Shown: piece after piece, positions 35,827 through 44,909 of the stretch | Numbering within the stretch: position 1 is the stretch's first letter | Layout of the letters: every line of letters starts with the position of its first letter | Origin: Rothia gullae | GTDB taxonomy: Bacteria; Actinomycetota; Actinomycetes; Actinomycetales; Micrococcaceae | Length of the DNA: 64,000 nucleotides | Assembly: GCF_024294905.1 (NCBI RefSeq) | Contig: NZ_JANCOC010000007.1 | Span: forward strand, 50,723-114,722 | Direction of reading: 5' to 3' | Notes under the pieces: generated by a model | Told to the model about the DNA's origin: nothing | The model's database searches: none | What the model saw: the letters and a program-made list of their open reading frames with translations, nothing else | Translations under genes and position numbers: made by a program

Positions 35827-36500
35827 TAGAGTGCCGCCATTCGCTCATCGGCACGGCGCACCAGATCAGCGCGCAGCTCCTCCGCCACGTTCAGCGGAAT
35901 ACCGAACAGCACCATCGTGCCGGTGGTCGTACCCGCGGTGCGCACCGTCAGGCGGGCAACACCGCACATGCGCTCCAGCGGACCCGAATCTACATCAACA
36001 TACTGGATGCGACCATACGGCATAGAGCTCATCGAACGGAACACGATACCGCGGCGAGCCATCAGGTGATTCGCCTCCAGCGCGTAGCCGAGCGCGCGAG
36101 TACGGCGCGGAGTGGTCAGAATCCACCACAGACCCCACAGACCAAACACCGCGACCACCGCCAGACCGACGATGCGTAGCGCCTCCGGGCCGCCGAAGAA
36201 CGCGCCCACACAATACATGGCAACACCCGCAAGAATCGGGAGCGCCAGGGCAGAAATAGTGTGAACAAAACGAACCGTCAAGTAGCCGGAGGCGGCGGAC
36301 ACCCACTGCGGTTCCAGCACGGCTTGCGCGGGAACCGGCTGAGGCGCGTTCGGGTACGCGACAGCGGGCGGAACCTGCTGACCGTACTGCACTTGCTGGT
36401 CATTCTGGGTCTGCTGAACAGGCTGACCATACTGCCCCTGTTGGGAGTCCTGCCCGTACTGGCCATTCGGCGAATAACTATTCTGGTTAGGAGCCGACAT
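35826..36500 (-). CDS. YdbS-like membrane protein with bPH2 domain
   Basis: The 224-residue protein has a Gln-rich disordered N-terminus (about 1-55, 'GQYGQPVQQTQNDQQVQYGQ'), two membrane segments (about 80-130) and one PH-like domain ('ANHLMARRGIVFRSMSSMPYGRIQYVDVDSGPLERMCGVARL'). Its stop overlaps the start of the larger PH gene by one base, and it overlaps DUF3180 upstream by 14 bases, so the three form one transcript. Confidence 0.88.
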   Translation of the reverse strand: MSAPNQNSYSPNGQYGQDSQQGQYGQPVQQTQNDQQVQYGQQVPPAVAYPNAPQPVPAQAVLEPQWVSAASGYLTVRFVHTISALALPILAGVAMYCVGAFFGGPEALRIVGLAVVAVFGLWGLWWILTTPRRTRALGYALEANHLMARRGIVFRSMSSMPYGRIQYVDVDSGPLERMCGVARLTVRTAGTTTGTMVLFGIPLNVAEELRADLVRRADERMAAL

Positions 36501-37005
36501 AGGTTCCTCCCTCTCGCGGCTTTACAGCACCGGAAGGGGAGGCCGCATCCTCATCATCCTCCGGCGGAATACGACAACAATGCTGCGCCCACAGGCCAGC
36601 AATCAGCAGGGCAACACTGCCCACACAATTAACAAGAACCTCCCAAAAGACCACCGAAAAACCGCGCACAGACACCATCGCCACATGGTAACCAAGAATC
36701 GCAGCACACCAGCCCGTCAACAGGGCACCGGTCATGATGGAACCCTGCGCATACGCCACCGCACGCGCCGCAAGAATCGGGCCCATATGGGGTACCTTCT
36801 CACGCGTCTGAATACGACGATAACGAGCCACCTGCACACCCAGCCACACGGCACCCACCGCAACCAGCAGGCACACCGCACCGAGCATCCACGAAAAATT
36901 CAGCTCACCAAAACCGGCGCCAATCATCACGGAATTCACCATAAGAGCGGCAGCGGCACCGCACACAGCCGCCAGAATAATCGCCCGATAACTCAGGGGC
37001 TTCAT
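36487..37005 (-). CDS. DUF3180 membrane protein
   Basis: The 172-residue protein has four hydrophobic segments (about 10-30, 38-58, 85-110, 115-140) and a polar C-terminus; it fits the actinobacterial DUF3180 family, which is found next to folK. Its role is unknown. It starts 45 bases after the folK stop, and its end overlaps the downstream PH gene by 14 bases. Confidence 0.88.
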   Translation of the reverse strand: MKPLSYRAIILAAVCGAAAALMVNSVMIGAGFGELNFSWMLGAVCLLVAVGAVWLGVQVARYRRIQTREKVPHMGPILAARAVAYAQGSIMTGALLTGWCAAILGYHVAMVSVRGFSVVFWEVLVNCVGSVALLIAGLWAQHCCRIPPEDDEDAASPSGAVKPREGGTYVGS

Positions 37006-37050
37006 GGTGTTTCCTTTCGGTAGGTTCTTCTACCTTCCAGAGTGCCACAT

Positions 37051-37671
37051 TTAAGGCTGATCAGGTACCTGCATCTCACGCATATAGCTAATAGCGTCTT
37101 CATCCGCCCCAAGCAGCGTGCGGGACAGCTCCGCAACGTTCACAACCTCGCGGCTCAGCGGCGCAGGAACCTCATCCGGCCGCTCCCCCGAAGGCTCCGC
37201 ACGCCGGGTGACCGTCAGGTACGCCTGCGGGTCCATCTGCGCCCACGGCACCAGCACAAAAGCACGCTCCTGCGCCCGCGGATGCGGCAAAGTCAGCACC
37301 GGATCCTCAGAGATCACGCCGTCATAGTCAATCACGTCAATATCGAGGGTGCGCGGGCCCCAACGCACCAGGCGCTCACGGTGATGCGCCGCCTCCACCG
37401 CATTACACAGCTTCAGCAGCTCGTAGGCGCCCAGGTCAGTGGTCACCTCAATGACCGCGTTCACGAAATCCGGCTGACCCGCCGGGCCACCCACCGGGGC
37501 GGTACGGTACAACCCGGAGGTGCGCACCAGCTGCACGCCGCCCGCCACCAGGTCGGCGACGGCACGCTCCAGGGTGTCTTCGCTTTCGCCCAGGTTCGAG
37601 CCTAACGCCAACACCGCGCGGTGTTTCAGGGTGTTGGGCTTCTGCGTATCGGTTTTCTGGGTGCCCGCCAC
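37051..37671 (-). CDS. folK: 6-hydroxymethyl-7,8-dihydropterin pyrophosphokinase
   Basis: FolK transfers pyrophosphate from ATP to 6-hydroxymethyl-dihydropterin, the step before dihydropteroate synthase. The 206-residue protein has the family pattern 'ALGSNLGESEDTLERAVADL', 'YRTAPVGGPAGQPDFVNAVIEV' and 'RWGPRTLDIDVIDYD.....PVLTLPHPRAQERAFVLVP'. It shares one base with the end of folB and is part of the folP-folB-folK transcript. Confidence 0.96.
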   Translation of the reverse strand: MAGTQKTDTQKPNTLKHRAVLALGSNLGESEDTLERAVADLVAGGVQLVRTSGLYRTAPVGGPAGQPDFVNAVIEVTTDLGAYELLKLCNAVEAAHHRERLVRWGPRTLDIDVIDYDGVISEDPVLTLPHPRAQERAFVLVPWAQMDPQAYLTVTRRAEPSGERPDEVPAPLSREVVNVAELSRTLLGADEDAISYMREMQVPDQP

Positions 37672-38084
37672 TAGCGGCCGCCCTCCAAGACACGCTCCGC
37701 GGCACGTTCGCGGAACACGCTCACCGCGACGTTACCGAACGGCAACTCAATCGGCGCCTGCGGCTTCGACACGGTAATCTCCACCGCCTCCACAAGCTCA
37801 AACATCGCGAGAATACCCTCGGCAATATTCACCGCGAGGGTCTCAATCAGGTCCAGCGAACCGTTCGTCACGTGGCGGTGAATCAGATCCACCACGAGCG
37901 CATAGTTCGTGGTCTTCGTCAGGTCATCCGTAGCGGCTGCAGCGGAAAAATCGCTGTACAGGGTCGCGTCCACGACGAAGGGCTGGCCGTCGCGCTTCTC
38001 AAACTCGAGCACGCCGTGGTAGCCCTTGGCGGTAATGCCGGTGAGGGTGATTCGGTCGTGGCGTGCGTAATCTGTCTGGGTCAT
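37671..38084 (-). CDS. folB: dihydroneopterin aldolase
   Basis: FolB cleaves dihydroneopterin to 6-hydroxymethyl-dihydropterin and glycolaldehyde. The 137-residue protein has 'ITLTGITAKGYHGVLEFEKRDGQPF' at the N-terminus and the catalytic-region signature 'TNYALVVDLIHRHVTNGSLDLIETLA'. Its stop overlaps the first base of folK. It starts 72 bases after folP. Confidence 0.95.
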   Translation of the reverse strand: MTQTDYARHDRITLTGITAKGYHGVLEFEKRDGQPFVVDATLYSDFSAAAATDDLTKTTNYALVVDLIHRHVTNGSLDLIETLAVNIAEGILAMFELVEAVEITVSKPQAPIELPFGNVAVSVFRERAAERVLEGGR

Positions 38085-38156
38085 TGGGGGTCTCCTAGAG
38101 GGTATTCGGGTAGTCGGAGGTTGTGGACGGGGTTGGTGGTTCTAGCTGACAGAGCC

Positions 38157-39116
38157 TTAGCTTACGGAGCGCAGCGCGGAGGCGACCGTCACCGCATCCA
38201 CGCTGGCGGGAACATCGTGTACGCGCACCGCCCACACGCCGCGCGCCGCCACCAGGGCGGTCACCGCCGCAGAGGCTGCGGCACGGTGCTGAGCCGGGCG
38301 CGGTTCCGACAGCGGCTGCCACAGTTCGCGCTCAGCCTCACCCGCATCGGTTGCGGTGAAACCGCTCGCATTCAGGCGCTCAGCCAGCGCCATATCCGCC
38401 GCCGTGAGGGCGTTGGCGATAAAACGCTTGCGGGAACCGGCAATGAGCAGGCGGTGCCCCAGGCCCTGTAGCTCGTCAACGGCGGCGAGCAGCTCCCAAT
38501 CCTGCATACCGCCCTTCGCGAAGCCCAGGCCCGGGTCAAGGATCAGGTTCTGCGGCAGCACACCGGCAGTAAGGAAACGCTCACGCAGGCCGGTCAGCTC
38601 CTCCACAACCTCGGTGACCACGCCGCGCGGGTACTCCGCCAGGCTGTTCATGGTCTGGGAGGTGCCACGAGCGTGCATGAGGATGTACGGCACCTGCAGT
38701 TCAGCGGCGGTTTCGATCATTTTATCGCTCACGTTCAGACCGGACACGTCGTTGATGATGTGCGCACCGGCGGCGATGGCGGCGCGAGCGGTCTGCGGGT
38801 TCATGGTGTCAACGCTGATGGTGGTGCCCATCTGCGCGACTGCCTCGATGACGGGCAGAATGCGGCGCTGTTCCTCCTGCACGCTGATGCGCACGGCACC
38901 GGGGCGGGTGGACTCACCGCCAATGTCGATAATGGAGGCACCCTCGGCGATCATGCGGGCGGCGCGGGCAATAGCGTCGATGGCGGCGTAGTGCTGGCCG
39001 CCGTCGCTGAAGGAGTCGGGGGTGACGTTGAGGATGCCCATCACGAGGGTGCGTTCGGCGGCGAGCGCGTCGCAGGGCAGGGGGGCTACACAGGTGGTGT
39101 GTGTGGATTCAGTCAT
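38157..39116 (-). CDS. folP: dihydropteroate synthase
   Basis: FolP, the target of sulfonamides, condenses the pterin pyrophosphate with p-aminobenzoate. The 319-residue protein has both signatures: 'VMGILNVTPDSFSDGG' and 'GASIIDIGGESTRPGA', plus 'LILDPGLGFAKG' and 'LIAGSRKRF'. The ATG at 39116 has no ribosome site; TACGAT lies 6 bases upstream, so it looks leaderless and separately promoted. The frame extends to a GTG at 39170 without any start signal. Confidence 0.96.
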   Translation of the reverse strand: MTESTHTTCVAPLPCDALAAERTLVMGILNVTPDSFSDGGQHYAAIDAIARAARMIAEGASIIDIGGESTRPGAVRISVQEEQRRILPVIEAVAQMGTTISVDTMNPQTARAAIAAGAHIINDVSGLNVSDKMIETAAELQVPYILMHARGTSQTMNSLAEYPRGVVTEVVEELTGLRERFLTAGVLPQNLILDPGLGFAKGGMQDWELLAAVDELQGLGHRLLIAGSRKRFIANALTAADMALAERLNASGFTATDAGEAERELWQPLSEPRPAQHRAAASAAVTALVAARGVWAVRVHDVPASVDAVTVASALRSVS

Positions 39117-39340
39117 GGGTTTATCGTACCGAATCTGCGGTGCGGTGGAGTTTGGCGCAGTGATTGACACAGTGATTGGGGTGGGGGCAGCTGTGAAGTC
39201 GATTCTAGGGACACGACATGCAATATTTGCATTACAGATACTTATTTAAGGGTATGCTGGGAGGGCACGCATACTGTGCCGGGCGCGTTCCCGGTCGGCG
39301 GCGCGCACCCACACATACATACTCTAGGAAGTGACTCATT

Positions 39341-39547
39341 GTGAATATGAAGACTGGAGCCTGGATTCTCTCCCTGGTGGCTCTTGCTGCGCTGGTGACT
39401 ATTGTGCTCGCTGAAGGTGTTCCTGCCGTGCGCTGGATTGCTTTCGGCACCGCGACCGGTTGCGGTTTCATTGCCGTGGGCTTGATCGTGACTCTTGCCC
39501 TGGGTTGGGATAATCCGAGCGAGGCGAAGGGTAGCTTGCAGCGTTAG
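39341..39547 (+). CDS. small membrane protein, unknown
   Basis: The 68-residue product has two hydrophobic segments (about 8-25 and 32-54) and a short polar tail. It starts at a GTG (39341) with AGGAAG 10 bases upstream, or at an ATG two codons later. It is the only plus-strand gene inside the minus-strand folate block and is followed by its own terminator, so it is an independent unit. No family recognised. Confidence 0.72.
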   Translation: MNMKTGAWILSLVALAALVTIVLAEGVPAVRWIAFGTATGCGFIAVGLIVTLALGWDNPSEAKGSLQR

Positions 39548-39648
39548 CGGCGGGGCTCTTCTAGCTTCTGCGGCGCGGTATGATCGGCGCCGCCACGGCC
39601 GCGGAAGGTACCGGCTCAGAACACATTCTCAGAGCACTTTGGTGATGA

Positions 39649-39683
39649 GAAAAGGGGCGGAGGTTTTCACCTCCGCCCCTTTT
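39649..39683 (+). terminator. terminator after the small membrane gene
   Basis: AAAAGGGGCGGAGGT and ACCTCCGCCCCTTTT pair with a short TTTC loop and end in a T run on the plus strand; A's on the other side allow minus-strand use. Confidence 0.88.
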
Positions 39684-39868
39684 AGTGTGTCTGCCCCCCA
39701 AATGAGGAATGAGCGTCAATCACTTAAAAAAGAAGACCGGTCCTGTACTCCCGAAGGAGTGGTGCCGGTTCTAGTAGTAACAACTTTACAATCACTAATG
39801 CTCTTCACGCAAGGGCACTCGTCATACAACCCAACAAAAGCGGCTACACAGCGCAGGGGTACAGCGCA

Positions 39869-39898
39869 GGGGCAGGATTCCTTAGAATCCTGCCCCCC
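39869..39898 (-). terminator. folE terminator-like hairpin
   Basis: GGGGCAGGATTC and GAATCCTGCCCC form a 12-bp stem 33 bases after the folE stop. No T run follows on the minus strand, so termination strength is uncertain. Confidence 0.55.
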
Positions 39899-39930
39899 CT
39901 GTCGTATAGCTATACGCTCATTCCATGCGC

Positions 39931-40515
39931 TTAGCGCTGCGAGAAGATCAGGCTCATCGCCTCCGCACGGGTTGCACCGTTCATCAGCGCACCGCGCACC
40001 GCACTGGTCACGGTCTTCGCGCCCGGCTTACGCACACCGCGCATCGACATGCACATGTGCTCAGCCTCAATCACCACAATCGCACCGCGCGGGTTCAGGT
40101 GCTCCTCCAGAGCCTCCACCACCTGCGTGGTCAGACGCTCCTGCACCTGCGGGCGGCGAGCGTACAGATCCACCACGCGAGCAAGCTTGCTCAGACCGGT
40201 CACCTTACCGTCCGGGCCCGGAATGTAACCCACATGCGCCACACCGTGGAACGGCACCAGGTGGTGCTCACAGGTCGAGTAGAACGGAATGTCCTTCACC
40301 AGCACCATCTCAGAGTGGGCAATGTCGAAGGTCGTACCCAGAATATCGCCAGCATCCTGATACAGGCCCGAGAAGAACTCCGCGTAAGCACGCGCCACAC
40401 GTGCAGGGGTCTGCTGCAGGCCGTCACGGTCCGGGTCCTCACCAATCGCGAGCAGAATCTCGCGGACGGCAGCCTCAATACGCGGCTGGTCGACGGCATT
40501 CTTAGCCTCGCTCAT
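39931..40515 (-). CDS. folE: GTP cyclohydrolase I
   Basis: FolE opens GTP to dihydroneopterin triphosphate, the first step of folate synthesis. The protein of about 194 residues has the zinc Cys/His set in '[20 protein letters not shown]' and '[16 protein letters not shown]'. The ATG at 40515 is chosen because GGAG lies 7 bases before it; another ATG at 40527 has no ribosome site. It overlaps the ftsH stop by 14 bases and is translationally coupled to it. Confidence 0.96.
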   Translation of the reverse strand: MSEAKNAVDQPRIEAAVREILLAIGEDPDRDGLQQTPARVARAYAEFFSGLYQDAGDILGTTFDIAHSEMVLVKDIPFYSTCEHHLVPFHGVAHVGYIPGPDGKVTGLSKLARVVDLYARRPQVQERLTTQVVEALEEHLNPRGAIVVIEAEHMCMSMRGVRKPGAKTVTSAVRGALMNGATRAEAMSLIFSQR

Positions 40516-42685
40516 TCTCTGCTCCATTCTGGTTCGGGGTGCCGTTCTCCGGGCGCTGCACCGGAGGGGCGGGGTAGTTCGGGTACTGCTGGGTGGGCAT
40601 TGCGACGGTCGGGTCGGCGTCCGGATCGGTGAGGGGCGCCTGAGGCGGCAACGGCTGCGTAGGCGCTACCGGAACAGTAGGTTCCGTAGCAGTAGCGGCA
40701 GGTGCTTCCTCAGCCTTCTGCGCCTCCTGAGCCAGCTCACTCGGTGCCTTCACCGGCGGGATGTCGGTACGCTCGCGGGTCGGCTTGGAGTACCAGTGCT
40801 CACGCTCGGGGCGCTTGCGAACATCCTTGAAGATTTCGGCAATCTCGTTCTCGAGCAGGGTTTCCTTCTCCAGCAGGGCGAACGCCAGGCGGTCGAGAAT
40901 ATCGCGGTTTTCCAGCAGAATCTGGAACGCCTCGTCGTGTGCCTGCTCCAGCAGGGCACGAATCTCAGCGTCCACCTTTGCCGCGGTCGCATCGGAGTAG
41001 TTGCGTGCCGAAGCGCCGCCGCCACCGAGGAACGGTTCGGTGTCTTCGCCGCCGAGCTTCACGGAACCAATCGCGGCGCTCATACCGTAGTCAGTGACCA
41101 TCTTGCGGGCGGTGTCGGTTGCTTTCTGAATGTCGTTAGACGCACCGGTGGACGGGTCGTGGAAGACGATTTCCTCAGCCGCACGGCCACCCATCGCGTA
41201 CGCCATCTGGTCGAGCAGTTCGTGGCGGGTCGTGGAGTACTTGTCATCCTGCGGCATGACCATGGTGTAACCCAGGGCGCGACCGCGCGGAAGAATCGTA
41301 ATCTTGGTGACGGGCGCAGAGTTACGCAGTGCCGCCGCGACCAGGGCGTGACCACCCTCGTGGTATGCGGTGACCTTACGCTCGTGCTCGTTCATGATGC
41401 GCGAGGAACGCTGCGGACCAGCCATGACGCGGTCGATTGCCTCGTCGATAGCACGGTCGTCAATCACATTGCCGTTATCGCGGGCAGTCAGCAGAGCCGC
41501 CTCATTCATGACGTTCGCCAGGTCAGCACCGGTGAAGCCGGGGGTGCGCTTAGCAACCTGTGCCAAATCAACGGTGTTAGCGATCGGCTTGCCTGCGGCG
41601 TGAACGCGCAGGATGTGTTCGCGGCCCTGCATGTCGGGGGCGTCCACACCAATCTGGCGGTCAAAACGACCGGGACGCAGCAGCGCCGGGTCCAGAACGT
41701 CGGGTCGGTTCGTTGCCGCAATGACGATGACGTTCGAGTTGCCGTCGAAGCCGTCCATCTCAACCAGCAGCTGGTTCAGGGTCTGCTCACGCTCGTCATT
41801 ACCGCCGCCCATGCCGACGCCGCGGCGGCGGCCAACAGCATCAATCTCGTCGACGAAGACGATGGCGGCGGGGTCGCTCTTCGCTTCCTTGAACAGGTCG
41901 CGCACGCGGGACGCACCCACACCCACGAACATTTCAACGAAGTCAGAACCAGAAATCGAGTAGAACGGCACGCCAGCCTCGCCCGCCACAGCCTTGGCGA
42001 GCAGGGTCTTACCGGTGCCGGGAGGGCCGTACAGCAGAACGCCCTTGGGAATCTTTGCACCCAGGCGGGTGAACTTTTCGGGTTCAGCCAGGAACTCGCG
42101 GACTTCTTCCAGCTCGGCGAGCGCCTCGTCCACGCCAGCGACGTCGCTGAAGCGGACTTCCGGCTTGTCCTTGGTGAACTTCTTCGCGCGGGACTTGGAG
42201 AAGCTCATCACGGAGGAGCCGCCTCCGATGCGTCCCATCAGGAACCAGAAGAGCACACCAAAGAGCAGAATCGGCAGGAGCAGGGACACCAGGGAGCCCA
42301 GGAAGCTGTGCTCAACCGGCTGGTCCGTGTAGCTTTCCAGCTCGGCGGATTCCATTGCCTTAGTAACTTCGTCGCCGCGAGGCTGCACGTAGTAGAAGCG
42401 CACCGACTTACCGTAGTTGTCGTTGCCCTTCTTGTAGTCGTCCTTAAGCTGCAGCTCGACGCGCTGGTCGCCGTCGTAGATCTTTGCGCTCTTGACCTGG
42501 TGGTCGTTGAGCAACTGAAGACCCACGTTGGTGTCCACCTGACGCGAGGGCTGAGTGAAGAAGGAGGCCATGAGGAAAGCCAGCATGATTACGAGAGCTG
42601 CACCCGGCCAGAACCAGGGGCCGTTAATCAGCTTCTTCAGGAAGCCCTCCGAGCCTTTCTGCGGAGTATTGGGGTTTTGCGCCAA
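40502..42685 (-). CDS. ftsH: ATP-dependent zinc metalloprotease FtsH
   Basis: FtsH degrades membrane and short-lived cytosolic proteins. It has two N-terminal membrane segments, an AAA module (Walker A 'GPPGTGKT', '[11 protein letters not shown]', SRH '[18 protein letters not shown]') and the zinc protease motif HEGGH (the usual Ala is Gly). The C-terminal about 100 residues are Pro/Ala/Thr/Gln-rich. The frame is open to 42748, but a TTG at 42685 has AAGGA at proper spacing and removes an unconserved tail; the start remains uncertain. Confidence 0.95.
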   Translation of the reverse strand: MAQNPNTPQKGSEGFLKKLINGPWFWPGAALVIMLAFLMASFFTQPSRQVDTNVGLQLLNDHQVKSAKIYDGDQRVELQLKDDYKKGNDNYGKSVRFYYVQPRGDEVTKAMESAELESYTDQPVEHSFLGSLVSLLLPILLFGVLFWFLMGRIGGGSSVMSFSKSRAKKFTKDKPEVRFSDVAGVDEALAELEEVREFLAEPEKFTRLGAKIPKGVLLYGPPGTGKTLLAKAVAGEAGVPFYSISGSDFVEMFVGVGASRVRDLFKEAKSDPAAIVFVDEIDAVGRRRGVGMGGGNDEREQTLNQLLVEMDGFDGNSNVIVIAATNRPDVLDPALLRPGRFDRQIGVDAPDMQGREHILRVHAAGKPIANTVDLAQVAKRTPGFTGADLANVMNEAALLTARDNGNVIDDRAIDEAIDRVMAGPQRSSRIMNEHERKVTAYHEGGHALVAAALRNSAPVTKITILPRGRALGYTMVMPQDDKYSTTRHELLDQMAYAMGGRAAEEIVFHDPSTGASNDIQKATDTARKMVTDYGMSAAIGSVKLGGEDTEPFLGGGGASARNYSDATAAKVDAEIRALLEQAHDEAFQILLENRDILDRLAFALLEKETLLENEIAEIFKDVRKRPEREHWYSKPTRERTDIPPVKAPSELAQEAQKAEEAPAATATEPTVPVAPTQPLPPQAPLTDPDADPTVAMPTQQYPNYPAPPVQRPENGTPNQNGAENERG

Positions 42686-42871
42686 TGCTTTGTCCTTACG
42701 TTGCGGCTGTAACCCGTTGGGGTGCGGCATGCCTGCCGGAACACCCAACGGTGCAACCTTAAATGTACCCTACCCCGGCGGGCGGCTAGGTACCGGGCTT
42801 CTCTATTTCACCTGCGGGCTAAAGGTTGTAGCACTCGGCGGGGGTGAAAGTGCATCTTCTTCGCCGGGTAC

Positions 42872-42913
42872 AGCAACGCCCCGCTCCCCCATAAGCGTGA
42901 GGAGGCGGGGCGT
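42872..42913 (-). terminator. hairpin between hpt and ftsH
   Basis: ACGCCCCGCCTCC and GGAG..GCGGGGCGT form a strong stem about 35 bases downstream of hpt. No long T run follows, so it may only reduce read-through into ftsH. Confidence 0.55.
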
Positions 42914-42946
42914 AACCACCTACAGCATAGTTGCTGAGGTGAAAGC

Positions 42947-43498
42947 TTAGGAGTAAACGTGCGGGTGCAGGGTTGCGACGCAGTCCAGGTTGCGGTACTT
43001 CTCAGCGAAGTCCAGGCCGTATCCAACAACGAACTCGGGCTCGATGTCCCAGCCGACGTACTTGACCTCAACGTCAGCCTTGACGACCTTGGGCTTGCGT
43101 AGCAGGGTGCATATCTCAACGGAAGCTGCGCCGCGAGAAATCAGGTTCTGCTGCAGCCATGCCAGGGTCAGGCCGGAATCAATGATGTCTTCAACAATCA
43201 GGACGTTGCGGCCCACCAGGTCGGTGTCCAGGTCCTTGAGGATACGCACAACGCCGGAGGACTTGGTGCCGGAACCGTAAGAAGAAACAGCCATCCAGTC
43301 CATAGTGTAGTGACCCTTGAGAGCGCGGGAAAGGTCAGCCATGATCATGATGGCGCCCTTGAGAACACCCACCAACAGCACGTCCTTACCGGCGTAGTCT
43401 TCGTCGATGCGCGCCGCCAGTTCGGCAACCTTCGCGTTGATCTCTTCCTTGCTGAAGAGAACGTTCTTAATATCGTCCTGCACGTCGATAGCCTGCAC
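42947..43498 (-). CDS. hpt: hypoxanthine phosphoribosyltransferase
   Basis: Hpt makes IMP or GMP from hypoxanthine or guanine and PRPP. The protein of about 183 residues has the PRPP-loop 'VLIVEDIIDSGLTLAWL' and 'GVLKGAIMIMADL'. The GTG at 43498 is chosen because AAGGA lies 7 bases upstream and the family begins here; the frame continues to an ATG at 43564 with an Arg-rich stretch ('RGPRRRRRASK') that looks non-native. Same strand as tilS, 183 bases apart. Confidence 0.95.
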   Translation of the reverse strand: MQAIDVQDDIKNVLFSKEEINAKVAELAARIDEDYAGKDVLLVGVLKGAIMIMADLSRALKGHYTMDWMAVSSYGSGTKSSGVVRILKDLDTDLVGRNVLIVEDIIDSGLTLAWLQQNLISRGAASVEICTLLRKPKVVKADVEVKYVGWDIEPEFVVGYGLDFAEKYRNLDCVATLHPHVYS

Positions 43499-43681
43499 GA
43501 TGTATTCCTTCGTATCTTTAGACGCTCTGCGCCTCCGCCGGGGACCCCGGGTGCGGGGTTTCATGCCTTCCCACAGCGGACAATGTGGATGGTGTTCGCC
43601 TTAAGTATGGCTTAAAACGGCGCCGCGGCGCACCTCACCACGCAGATAGTGTGTGCTGAGGGCACCCAACTGAGCACCTAG

Positions 43682-44815
43682 TTAGGGTCGAGTTGGCACT
43701 AATACGAGCACGTCCAGGCGTTCACCGGTTGCCGGATGCACAATTTTGCGGCGACGGTATGCGCTCACGTGACCGGGCATCTGAACGGGCCCAGCTACCG
43801 CGTATTCGGCGGTGAAAGAGTCCAGCGCCTGCAGTCGCTCGAAGCCCGGGTTCTCTCCCCCGGCGATCTTGCAGGCGGTCGCAAGCACACGCAGACGAAG
43901 CGCCGGGTGTAACGCCGCCACCTGCGCACGGTCCAGTAGCACGGCGTCCTCACGTTCGATGCCGCGCACGGCGGTTCCGGCGGATAGGAGCGCCTGCTCG
44001 TAGGCTACCTGTGCCTGCTCGTCGAGGTATTCGGCATCGGGGCCAGCTACGGAGGCGGTGCGCGCCAGGGAGCGGGCAACGTCCCCGCCGAGGTGCTCCT
44101 CCAGGTAGGGCAGCACGCTGTGGCGGATGCGGGCACGCATGAGGGTTTCGTCGGTGTTGGTCGGGTCGATCCAGGGGGTGAGGGTTTCAGCGTCGCAGAT
44201 GTCGAGCATGTCGGTGCGGCGCAGGCCGAGGAAGGGGCGCAGGTAGGTGACGCCCCCTTCGACGCGCACGGGCGGCATGCCCGCCAGGGAGCGTGTGCCG
44301 GAGCCGCGGCTCAGGCCGAGTAGCACGGTTTCTGCCTGGTCGTCGAGGGTGTGGCCGAGCAGTACGGCGCGGGCGCCGGTGGCTTCAACGGCTTTCGTGA
44401 AGGCGGTGTAGCGGGCGGTACGTGCCGCCATTTCGGGGCCCATGTTGCCGACGGAAACCTGCACTTTTTCGGTGATAACGGGGTGAAGTCCCAGGTCGGT
44501 GAGGGTCTGCGCGGTCTGCGCGGCAACAGCGGCCGAGTCTTCTTGCAGGCCGTGGTCGACGATGATGGCGCCTACGCGCACGTCGCTGCGGCGAGCGAAG
44601 TGCGCGGCAATGGCTGCCAACGCGAGGGAGTCGGGGCCGCCGCTGCAGGCGACCAGGATCAGGGGCAGGTCGGCGGCGTCCGTGGTGGAGGCGGTGCGGG
44701 AGCGTCCGGTGGCTTTGATGCTTCCGGCGCCGAGGAGCTTTTCGAGGGCGGCAGCGAGGTGGCGGCGGGCAGTGCCGACGGCTGGGTGCAGGCGTCCTGC
44801 GCGTCCATTCTGCAT
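43682..44815 (-). CDS. tilS: tRNA(Ile)-lysidine synthetase
   Basis: TilS puts lysine on C34 of tRNA-Ile(CAU) so that it reads AUA. The 377-residue protein has the PP-loop ATP-binding motif SGGPDSLALA near residues 56-65, followed by 'VGAIIVDHGLQEDSAAVA' and 'LLGHTLDDQAETVLLGLSRGSG'. An AAGGAACC site fixes the ATG. It is next to hpt and ftsH as in most actinobacteria. A long palindrome (44839-44864) covers its promoter region. Confidence 0.95.
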   Translation of the reverse strand: MQNGRAGRLHPAVGTARRHLAAALEKLLGAGSIKATGRSRTASTTDAADLPLILVACSGGPDSLALAAIAAHFARRSDVRVGAIIVDHGLQEDSAAVAAQTAQTLTDLGLHPVITEKVQVSVGNMGPEMAARTARYTAFTKAVEATGARAVLLGHTLDDQAETVLLGLSRGSGTRSLAGMPPVRVEGGVTYLRPFLGLRRTDMLDICDAETLTPWIDPTNTDETLMRARIRHSVLPYLEEHLGGDVARSLARTASVAGPDAEYLDEQAQVAYEQALLSAGTAVRGIEREDAVLLDRAQVAALHPALRLRVLATACKIAGGENPGFERLQALDSFTAEYAVAGPVQMPGHVSAYRRRKIVHPATGERLDVLVLVPTRP

Positions 44816-44838
44816 GGTGGTTCCTTTATAGAAATTGC

Positions 44839-44864
44839 GAAGTATCTATGTATATAGATACTTC
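44839..44864. promoter_or_regulatory. perfect 11-bp inverted repeat between tilS and hipA
   Basis: GAAGTATCTAT and ATAGATACTTC flank a GTAT loop, 24-49 bases upstream of the tilS ATG and 45 bases after the hipA stop. The outer part CGAAGTAT also occurs in the palindrome upstream of hipB (46460-46475), so HipB may bind both; it could instead be a terminator-like element for hipA. Confidence 0.5.
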
Positions 44865-44909
44865 ACGAGGAGAATTTAGAAATAACGGAGGCTCAAGAAG
44901 TCAGGAGCC

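Larger units (their letters stand above)
39548..39930. other. spacer between a small membrane gene and folE
   Basis: It holds two hairpins, at 39649-39683 and 39869-39898, and about 180 bases of less GC-rich sequence between them with no open frame that looks coding. Confidence 0.6.

Noticed and set aside
40796..42712. 638-codon open frame on the plus strand
   Set aside because: Antisense to ftsH with no domain; ftsH is certain.
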